Positions 1 through 5,168 of a stretch of DNA of 5,944 nucleotides are shown piece after piece. Every line of letters begins with the position of its first letter. Positions within the stretch are counted from its first letter, which is position 1. Source of the stretch: Candidatus Eiseniibacteriota bacterium (GTDB taxonomy: Bacteria; JAFGKV01). The translations under genes and the position numbers were made by a program. The DNA is taken from the NCBI GenBank assembly GCA_025453925.1, contig JALOPK010000217.1:1-5944 (forward strand), read 5' to 3'. Below the pieces are notes generated by a model. That model made no database searches and was not told the origin of the DNA. It was given only the letters and a program-made list of their open reading frames with translations.

Positions 1-2612
1 GGGTAGATCTCGTACATGAGGTTGTCGCCTGCCCACCGGGGATGCTGCCCGGGCGCCAGCGGCACCGCGCCCGTGCTGTCGATTCTGACGGTGGCCACGC
101 CGGAGCCGTATCGGTCGCCGTCTCCGACGGTGAGACGCACGGCGTAGTCGCCGGCCGGCCTGGGCAGCGAAAACGACGCCTGTGCCGACCCGGTGCCGGC
201 AAGGCCCAAAGCCGCGGGATTCCCCGGTTCCTCGCTCCACTGGAAGGAGACGATGTTGCCGCCATCGGGATGGAAGGATCCGCCGCCATCGAGCGTCACG
301 AGACCCTGTGACGGTGTGACCTCGATCCTCGCCTTCGGAAGCCGGTCGGGCCGGCAGTCGTACCGGGCCCAGGTGATGCTCTGGTTGCCGCCCCCGTCGC
401 TGACCTTCAGGCCCACGTAGTTCGGCCCGTCGCCCATGGTGATGGGAACCGAGAACCCTCCGTTAGTGATGGTGATGGGCCAGACCGAATGATTGTGCAT
501 GAACAGGCCTATCGTGACCGATGGATCCGCGACCATGCCGGTGACCGTGAAGTTGCGCCAGATCCGGGTCGCCCCCGCCGAGTAGAACATCGTTTCCGGG
601 CCGGGTTGCGGGAGCCCATGGATGCTGTCGGGCGGCAGCGCCACGATTCCGCGTCCGGGGCTCATGAGCGCCACCTCACGGGGTCCGCCCACCAGCCCGT
701 CTTCGATCCAACTCCCGAGAATCCGCGGCTCCGAAGGCGGCGCCGCGAAGAAGGCGGCGTCGTAGATATCGGGGTCTTCCTCAGCCAGCCAGCCGCCCTG
801 CGCGGGTTCGAGCTCGAGTCCGGCATCGGTCCGCAGCGTGGCGATCAGACCCCAGAACCACGACGTGGAGTAGGTTCCCAGGTAGGTCTCCAGCTCCTCC
901 AGCGGCAGCGAAACGATGAACGAGCCGGTGGTCTCGGGGTCCGGATTCATGCCGATGGCCGCGCCAACCTGGATCGGATCGGCCTGGAGGATCAGCCGGT
1001 TGTCCCGTGACTCGTCGTAGAACGGAGAGGAGGGGGGCACCAGCCAGATGAACACTCCCTGGCCCTCCCAGGGCGGCGCCATGACTTCGATGTCGCCGGG
1101 GAGCGGCATCGCGGGCCCGTCGAGCGATGACACGATCATCAACCCCAGGGCGGTATGCTGGTCCACCGCGGCCATGTCGATGACCGCCTGGATGGTGACC
1201 GGATCCAGCCTCGTGGATGTGCCTACGTGGAAGGCATGGATGTCGGCGGCGCCCGGGGTTACCCCGTCGGGATACCGGTATCGGCCGGGGCCCTTGTCGT
1301 CACCGAATCCGTCGACGGCGTGGAACCCGTTGCCTGTGCCGTAGACGCCGAAGGAAAGAGTCGCCGTTCCGACCCGGCCGAGTTCGTCGACGACCCGGAC
1401 CGCCGCGCGGTGAAGCCCCGGTTCGAGCAGGGGCAGGGTGAGCGACACGAAGAGGCTCTCGCCCACGACCTCCGGGGTGACCTGCTGCGTGACGTCGTCG
1501 AGCGTCAGCAGCAGCGAGTCCGGAAGAACGGGGGTGCCCCAGTCTCCGGGTACGGCGGCGAAGCGCACCGTCGGTCCCTGCGACGCGGGCGGGATGATGC
1601 TCCCCTGAAGCCGGGCAATGTCGAGAACCCTTGGCGGTCCAAGGGGATTCGCCCGTCCCACGCTCACGTACCAGTCACCTGGACTGCGAAGCTCCAGGAG
1701 CGGATTGTCAGGATCGGGAAGGTAGAGGGTGCCGTTGGCAATGAACCGGTACAGGAAGTTCCTCCCGATCTCCATGCGAATGGAGGTCTCCCAGACACCG
1801 TCGTTGTCGTCGTCGACGAAGCGGGCCGGAGACGCGCCCCAGTTGCTGAAGTCGCCCGTGATCTGTACGCGGCTGACGTCAACCGGAAGGCCGAAGTTGG
1901 GGCTCTTGGTGTCCAACGAGAATCGCATATTCATTCTGGGCGGCCCCTGCACCAGTTGGAAGCGGGAAACCGCGGCGGCCGCGGCGCCCACGTTGTTGGC
2001 GCACGAGACTTCCAGCATATGCCACCCCATGGAGAGATCCGACCCCGGGAGGTATGACAGGCATCCGGTCTCGGCGTCGAAACTCGCTGAGCCCGTGATG
2101 TCGATACCGTCGAGCTTCATCGAGAGGCTGCCTGCATCGAGGCCGGTCTGGGTCCCGGCGGCGAAGTTGACGGAGAGGAGCGGCCGGGTGTCTTCCACCT
2201 GGCTGCTGTCACTGGGCAGGACGTAGTAGATCATCGGATCGGCAACGATGAGCACCGAGTTGTTGTAGGCGGACCCGTCAGTGAGCGGGTTGAGCGGGTC
2301 GGGATACCATCCGGTTACGTCAGGGTAGCTGCTGCTCTCTTCGGGGTCGGTGGACGAGAGGGTGACGAACTTGTAGAAGTAGTCGCCCTCGGCGAGGGTC
2401 ATGGCGCCGCGCCACACGTTGTCCTGGTCGTCATCCTGGAACACCAGGTACGAGCCGTTGGGCGGCAGGCCCCACCCGTTCATGGAGCCCAGCATGCCTG
2501 TGGCGACGTCCGGCGGCCCCACCTGGTACTCGAACCGGAAATGCACTTCGACGTCGGACGCATGCAGTGGAAACGCGATCAGGAGCAGGAGGATGGCCGG
2601 GAGGACACGCAT
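1..2612 (-). CDS. Secreted multi-modular glucan-active protein, probable GH13 alpha-amylase/pullulanase type (N-terminal 870 aa, cut by left window edge)
   Basis: The frame is open from the ATG at 2612 to the left edge: 870 codons with no stop, so the gene is partial at its 3' end. Residues 1-18 form a signal peptide (MRVLPAILLLLIAFPLHA, then SD), implying export. Modules in order: CBM48-like E-set domain about 20-125 (GSMNGWG 42-48, DDDQDNVW 60-67, DPLNP 105-109); Ig-like domain about 127-222; second CBM48-like domain about 226-318 (GDFSNWG 253-259, DDDNDGVW 267-274, DPDNP 300-304); second Ig-like domain about 326-424; a glucodextranase-C-type binding domain about 430-626, recognised from GDDKGPGRYRYP at 437-448; another beta-sandwich about 640-752; a PKD domain about 758-845; then NLMYEIY at 864-870, which looks like the first strand of a GH13 barrel. 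These modules are known from amylopullulanases and glucodextranases. No catalytic residue lies in the window, so the enzymatic role is inferred. Start choice rests on the signal peptide and a GAGGTG ribosome-binding site. An alternative is a non-catalytic surface glucan-binding protein. Confidence 0.9.
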   Translation of the reverse strand, partial: MRVLPAILLLLIAFPLHASDVEVHFRFEYQVGPPDVATGMLGSMNGWGLPPNGSYLVFQDDDQDNVWRGAMTLAEGDYFYKFVTLSSTDPEESSSYPDVTGWYPDPLNPLTDGSAYNNSVLIVADPMIYYVLPSDSSQVEDTRPLLSVNFAAGTQTGLDAGSLSMKLDGIDITGSASFDAETGCLSYLPGSDLSMGWHMLEVSCANNVGAAAAAVSRFQLVQGPPRMNMRFSLDTKSPNFGLPVDVSRVQITGDFSNWGASPARFVDDDNDGVWETSIRMEIGRNFLYRFIANGTLYLPDPDNPLLELRSPGDWYVSVGRANPLGPPRVLDIARLQGSIIPPASQGPTVRFAAVPGDWGTPVLPDSLLLTLDDVTQQVTPEVVGESLFVSLTLPLLEPGLHRAAVRVVDELGRVGTATLSFGVYGTGNGFHAVDGFGDDKGPGRYRYPDGVTPGAADIHAFHVGTSTRLDPVTIQAVIDMAAVDQHTALGLMIVSSLDGPAMPLPGDIEVMAPPWEGQGVFIWLVPPSSPFYDESRDNRLILQADPIQVGAAIGMNPDPETTGSFIVSLPLEELETYLGTYSTSWFWGLIATLRTDAGLELEPAQGGWLAEEDPDIYDAAFFAAPPSEPRILGSWIEDGLVGGPREVALMSPGRGIVALPPDSIHGLPQPGPETMFYSAGATRIWRNFTVTGMVADPSVTIGLFMHNHSVWPITITNGGFSVPITMGDGPNYVGLKVSDGGGNQSITWARYDCRPDRLPKARIEVTPSQGLVTLDGGGSFHPDGGNIVSFQWSEEPGNPAALGLAGTGSAQASFSLPRPAGDYAVRLTVGDGDRYGSGVATVRIDSTGAVPLAPGQHPRWAGDNLMYEIY

Positions 2613-2616
2613 GGTT

Positions 2617-2622
2617 CACCTC
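2617..2622 (-). promoter_or_regulatory. Ribosome-binding site of the multi-modular glucan-active gene
   Basis: On the minus strand GAGGTG lies 4 nt upstream of the ATG at 2612. It matches the Shine-Dalgarno core well and supports this start, which also directly precedes a clear signal peptide. No convincing -35/-10 pair is visible just upstream; a TATGAA near 2720 has only a poor -35 partner. Confidence 0.6.
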
Positions 2623-3017
2623 GTGGAAGGTCGGCTCGGTCTCGGGGTCAGGGAGCGACACCCCGCCACTCGTCGGTGACGGAGAAGACAATGCCGGGGG
2701 TTGGCCGGCGCAACCGTTTCATACGGCTTCGACGACACACATGAAGTCTCCGGGACGACCGACACCTCGGTCATCGCGAGGACAAGGGGCGTCACGCCGC
2801 GTCGACCCTGGCGGCGTGAGGTTCTGTGGACGTGGCGATCGATTCGTCGACCGGGATTGCGTCGTCCTCGAACGGACTCGCAATAACCATATCACGGCTG
2901 AGGTCGTGCACACATGATGCAGGCAGGGTGGCGCACGCAACCCGGGTCACCCGATACCGGCTCTGATCTCCCCGGCATCCGGTCGCATGGCCGTTCAGGC
3001 GCGAGCGGACTTCAGCA

Positions 3018-3063
3018 CGTTCATATAGGACTAGTCCTATATAGGACACGTCCTATATGAACG
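3018..3063. repeat. Nested palindrome: tandem operator-like sites with TATAGGAC half-sites
   Basis: The outer arms CGTTCATATAGGAC (3018-3031) and GTCCTATATGAACG (3050-3063) are perfect 14-bp inverted repeats. Inside are a perfect 20-bp palindrome at 3023-3042 (centre ACTAGT) and a perfect 14-bp palindrome, GTCCTATATAGGAC, at 3034-3047. The whole can be read as a 16-bp unit, TATAGGAC-NN-GTCCTA, repeated twice head to tail (spacers TA and AC), giving four half-sites in alternating orientation at 3024, 3034, 3040 and 3050. By count, 19 of the 46 bases are G or C, far below the surrounding DNA. Paired sites for a dimeric transcription factor binding co-operatively are the simplest reading; a cruciform-forming element is the alternative. 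It lies 406 bp upstream of the start at 2612. I cannot name the regulator family. Confidence 0.75.
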
Positions 3064-3192
3064 AACGCAAAGTGAGACCGGTTCGCGCGCCGCGTTTCGA
3101 TCGCTGAGGCCATGGCAGAGGTGAGCAGCGCCCCGCCGTCCCGCAGCTCTCGATACGTGACCGTACGTATGCACCCGAGTACAAAACGTGGT

Positions 3193-3211
3193 TGAGGGTT
3201 CGGCCCCCTCA
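3193..3211 (-). terminator. Hairpin overlapping the esterase stop codon, possible terminator
   Basis: TGAGGG (3193-3198) and CCCTCA (3206-3211) are perfect 6-bp arms around a 7-base loop. On the minus strand the first arm starts with the esterase TGA itself, and the hairpin is followed about 5 nt later by a short T run (CGTTTTG). The T run is weak and the stem short, so termination is plausible but not certain. Confidence 0.35.
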
Positions 3212-4645
3212 CCGCGCCAGGTGGATGGCGGATGTGACGGTCCGGGCGATGCCGTCATCCACCTCGATGATGCACGGGCCGGCCGGGAGGCAGGCCGGCT
3301 GCCACGACCACGCCTGCTCATCAACCGGGATCATCCCTCGGTGATGCCGCCGCCCCGCGAGGTCATAGACAGAGATCGTCGTGGGCCCTGTTGCTCCGGC
3401 GAGGCGAAGCGTGAGGCGCGAACTGAACGGATTCGGGAAGGCCGCGAGGCGCAAGCACCCGTCCGCCGGCACCTCGGGCAAAGGCCCATCACCACTCTGC
3501 ACGCCTTCACAGAACAGCAGCCCTTCGTCGATGGTGGCCCGCCAGAGGCCCCATGAGTGGCCTTCGTGGAAGAGACGGCTCTGATGCGCGATTCCGTGGG
3601 TGTCCATCATGTCGTCGAACGATTCGATGAGCGGGATGAGTTCCTGGATGTCGTAGGAGCCCCAGTTCATGTAGATGCGGTAGGTCTCCGGTGGCTGGGT
3701 CGCGATGAGGTCGGCCTGTTCCGGGGGGATGTACGGGCTCATGATCACAAGCCGGCGGAACTGCTGGGGATAGGTTCCGGCCAAGTAGACCGAGATGTTG
3801 CCGCCATTGCTTGCGCCCATGCTTCCCCACATCGTCGGGTCACTTGGCGCGGTGGCGTACCGTTCGTTCACGAACGGGATCACGGTCTCCATGATGAACT
3901 GCCCGAAGGCCTGCTGCTGGGAACCGGCGTACTCTTCGGTCCGGTTCACGGGTGGCACGCACACGCAGATGGGCAGGGCTGCGCCAGGGTAGTGGACGGC
4001 CAGGAACGCCAACACGCGGTCGAGGTGGGCGAGGGAGAGGTATTCGAGGCCGTCGTGCACAATGAAGGTCGGATATGCTGTCGTGGAGTCGTAGCCGGGA
4101 GGCGTGACGACCCGGATGGTGCGGGTGTTGTTGAGCTGGGGGCTGAAGAATCCCTCGTAGGTGTCGATCCCACAGGGCGGGTAGCCGTAGTCGGTGATCT
4201 CGGGTGGCTGCACGTAGTCAGGCATGGCGAGCTCCGAGTTGGGGCCATAGCCGCCGGCACACGTGTGCGGGTTGAGGGGATCCAGCATCCACTCCGTGCC
4301 GTTGCGCACGAACTTGTAGTCGAGCCGTGAGTCCGATGGGCAGGCAAACTCACGGTACCAGAAGGTCGTACTCAGCACATGGATCAGGGAAAGATCGGGC
4401 GACCACCACGTCATGTCACCCGCCACCGCCATCGAGGTGGCCTGCCCGCTGTAGACGAAGAACGCCATGGTGTCCTCCTTCACCGGCGCCTCGCCACCAG
4501 GGAGGTTGGCGATGAAGCTGTCGACCAGCGCCTGCCGCTCCTGCGAGGGCGTCATGTTGAGCAAGGCCAGGAAGTCATAGAAGCCATCGGCGCGGGCCGA
4601 GGCCACGAGAACCATGATCGCGAGGGCGCAGGCGAGACGTCTCAT
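3209..4645 (-). CDS. Secreted esterase (enterochelin-esterase/esterase-D-like alpha/beta hydrolase) with N-terminal CBM48-like domain and C-terminal FlgD-like tail
   Basis: The protein has 478 residues. A signal peptide spans 1-19 (MRRLACALAIMVLVASARA, then DG). A short helical segment (about 22-50) is followed by an E-set/CBM48-like domain at about 58-145 (AGDMTWWSPD 75-84, RLDYKFVRNG 107-116, DPLNP 122-126, GPNSELAMP 134-142). The alpha/beta-hydrolase domain spans about 160-385. The nucleophile is Ser279 in GASNGG, matching the GxSxGG elbow of PF00756-type esterases; Asp332 in WGSYD is the probable acid and His363 in EGHSWGLWR the probable base; HDG at 197-199 fits the strand before the oxyanion region. 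Residues about 395-478 form a FlgD-like/T9SS-type tail (FPNPFSS, VYDLAGR). The frame stays open upstream to 4879, but the start at 4645 is preferred because it gives the signal peptide and follows an AAGGAG site. Known relatives hydrolyse siderophore, feruloyl, acetyl or similar esters; the substrate here is unknown. The glucan-binding-like module and the adjacent amylase-like gene suggest a polysaccharide-linked ester. Confidence 0.93.
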   Translation of the reverse strand: MRRLACALAIMVLVASARADGFYDFLALLNMTPSQERQALVDSFIANLPGGEAPVKEDTMAFFVYSGQATSMAVAGDMTWWSPDLSLIHVLSTTFWYREFACPSDSRLDYKFVRNGTEWMLDPLNPHTCAGGYGPNSELAMPDYVQPPEITDYGYPPCGIDTYEGFFSPQLNNTRTIRVVTPPGYDSTTAYPTFIVHDGLEYLSLAHLDRVLAFLAVHYPGAALPICVCVPPVNRTEEYAGSQQQAFGQFIMETVIPFVNERYATAPSDPTMWGSMGASNGGNISVYLAGTYPQQFRRLVIMSPYIPPEQADLIATQPPETYRIYMNWGSYDIQELIPLIESFDDMMDTHGIAHQSRLFHEGHSWGLWRATIDEGLLFCEGVQSGDGPLPEVPADGCLRLAAFPNPFSSRLTLRLAGATGPTTISVYDLAGRRHHRGMIPVDEQAWSWQPACLPAGPCIIEVDDGIARTVTSAIHLAR

Positions 4646-4650
4646 GGGTG

Positions 4651-4656
4651 CTCCTT
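4651..4656 (-). promoter_or_regulatory. Ribosome-binding site of the esterase gene
   Basis: AAGGAG on the minus strand sits 5 nt before the ATG at 4645. It is a near-ideal Shine-Dalgarno sequence and decides the start: the longer open frame back to 4879 has no comparable site and would bury the signal peptide 78 residues inside the protein. Confidence 0.75.
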
Positions 4657-4660
4657 GGCT

Positions 4661-4672
4661 GTTCACGTGAAC
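4661..4672. promoter_or_regulatory. 12-bp perfect palindrome GTTCACGTGAAC in the esterase leader, possible operator
   Basis: The palindrome begins 4 bp upstream of the esterase ribosome-binding site, between it and the candidate promoter. Position and symmetry fit an operator for a dimeric repressor controlling the esterase. A second dyad flanks it: CGCGATG (4673-4679) and CATCGCG (4704-4710), enclosing two copies of ATGTACG (4677-4683 and 4695-4701). A 12-bp palindrome can arise by chance and no second copy was found in the window, so the functional call is tentative. Confidence 0.35.
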
Positions 4673-4693
4673 CGCGATGTACGAAGCGAGCGC

Positions 4694-4722
4694 AATGTAC
4701 GTCCATCGCGCCGCACCGTCGA
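4694..4722 (-). promoter_or_regulatory. Weak sigma-70-like promoter candidate for the esterase gene
   Basis: On the minus strand TCGACG (4722-4717) and TACATT (4699-4694) are separated by 17 bp. Each matches four of six bases of the -35 and -10 consensus. A transcript would start near 4687, giving a leader of about 42 nt with the palindrome at 4661-4672 inside it. Matches this weak are common by chance, and the promoter consensus of this lineage may differ from the standard one. Confidence 0.2.
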
Positions 4723-4950
4723 CCAGCAGGCTGACCTGCCGTTCGGATCGGTCATCGTCAGAGCGCCCTGAATCAGTCCAATCCGTTCGGAGAGTGGGAC
4801 ACCGCGTGGACGATCCCATGGGACTGCCGGGGGCGATGAGCGGTCCGTCTGCATCCCCCCCCGGCGGCCCTCCAGGCATCGCCCGGGAGACTCTCCTCGC
4901 CGCCGCACTGATCGTGAAGACCGTCGCGCGGCGGACCGGGCACCCGGTGT

Positions 4951-4977
4951 GGGCTCCCTGCTGAGTTAGGGGAGCCC
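4951..4977. terminator. GC-rich hairpin GGGCTCCC/GGGAGCCC, possible terminator of the upstream gene
   Basis: Perfect 8-bp arms (4951-4958 and 4970-4977) enclose an 11-base loop. The hairpin lies about 190 bp downstream of the stop codon of the MAM-like protein gene. There is no T run on either strand, so it is not a canonical intrinsic terminator; it may instead stabilise a transcript end or be incidental. Confidence 0.25.
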
Positions 4978-5036
4978 GACGCCGTTGGGTGGCCCCAAAG
5001 AGCTACCGGTGGAAGACTCGGACGACCTCAACCCTA

Positions 5037-5165
5037 TCAGGTCGCCTCACAGTCCATGAGCTGGGATGCCTGGGCACAGCCAGAGCATTCGACATCCCGC
5101 AAGCAGTGCTCCCCGCAGATCAGAGCGTTAGCCTCCGGAACGCGGGGTGGAATCGGTAGACCCAT
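5037..5165 (-). CDS. Doubtful 42-aa Cys-rich small ORF immediately downstream of the MAM-like protein gene
   Basis: An ATG at 5165 follows the upstream TGA with only GAA between them, and the frame runs 42 codons to a TGA at 5039-5037. The peptide starts MGLPIPPRVPEANALI and then has five cysteines at positions 17, 21, 27, 30 and 39 (C-x3-C-x5-C-x2-C-x8-C), with a His at 20. The cysteine spacing could bind metal or form disulfides. There is no signal peptide and no clear ribosome-binding site, so translation would need coupling to the upstream gene. About 29 of 42 third codon positions are G or C, lower than I would expect for a gene in this window. I do not recognise a family. A chance ORF is the more likely explanation. 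Confidence 0.22.
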   Translation of the reverse strand: MGLPIPPRVPEANALICGEHCLRDVECSGCAQASQLMDCEAT

Positions 5166-5168
5166 TTC

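Larger units (their letters stand above)
2613..3208. other. 596-bp intergenic gap with no supported gene
   Basis: This gap separates the start of the multi-modular glucan-active gene from the stop of the esterase gene. Short open frames exist on both strands, for example an 85-codon minus-strand frame at 3049-2792 that starts with GTG inside the palindrome. None has a recognisable motif, a good ribosome-binding site or a signal peptide. The gap holds a hairpin at the esterase stop codon (3193-3211), a weak inverted repeat ATACGT/ACGTAT at 3153-3158/3165-3170, and the nested palindrome at 3018-3063. It could contain a long leader or promoter region for the gene starting at 2612, or the relic of a lost regulator gene. 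Confidence 0.6.
4646..5168. other. 523-bp intergenic gap between the esterase and the MAM-like protein gene
   Basis: No gene longer than the doubtful 42-codon ORF at 5165-5037 is supported here. Longer open frames that cross 4660-4970 on both strands lack homology-like motifs, and one is only the upstream extension of the esterase frame. The gap holds the candidate esterase promoter and palindrome at its left end, a GC-rich hairpin at 4951-4977, a compact inverted repeat ACCGGG/CCCGGT at 4935-4948, and a small inverted repeat CGACCT/AGGTCG at 5023-5028/5039-5044. I see no tRNA-like or other structured RNA pattern. Confidence 0.55.

Noticed and set aside
1155-2057. 300-codon open frame on the plus strand
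   Set aside because: It lies wholly antisense to the amylase-type gene, whose minus-strand frame carries a signal peptide and recognisable domains. Its translation is rich in Arg, Gly and Val without motifs, as expected of an antisense frame in GC-rich DNA.
2792-3049. 85-codon minus-strand frame starting with GTG inside the nested palindrome
   Set aside because: No ribosome-binding site, no recognised motif, and its first codons are simply the palindrome in translation.
3557-4330. 257-codon open frame on the plus strand
   Set aside because: It is antisense to the catalytic domain of the esterase, and its composition (Val, Gly, Asp, Glu, His) mirrors that gene; no domain is visible.
4646-4879. 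78-residue N-terminal extension of the esterase frame
   Set aside because: It would bury a clear signal peptide, lacks motifs, and the ATG at 4645 has an excellent AAGGAG site. The region is better read as a leader and promoter.
4970-5168. Possible structured RNA or tRNA in the gap before the MAM-like gene
   Set aside because: No T-arm consensus, no cloverleaf pairing and no known RNA motif could be found on either strand; only short isolated inverted repeats are present.
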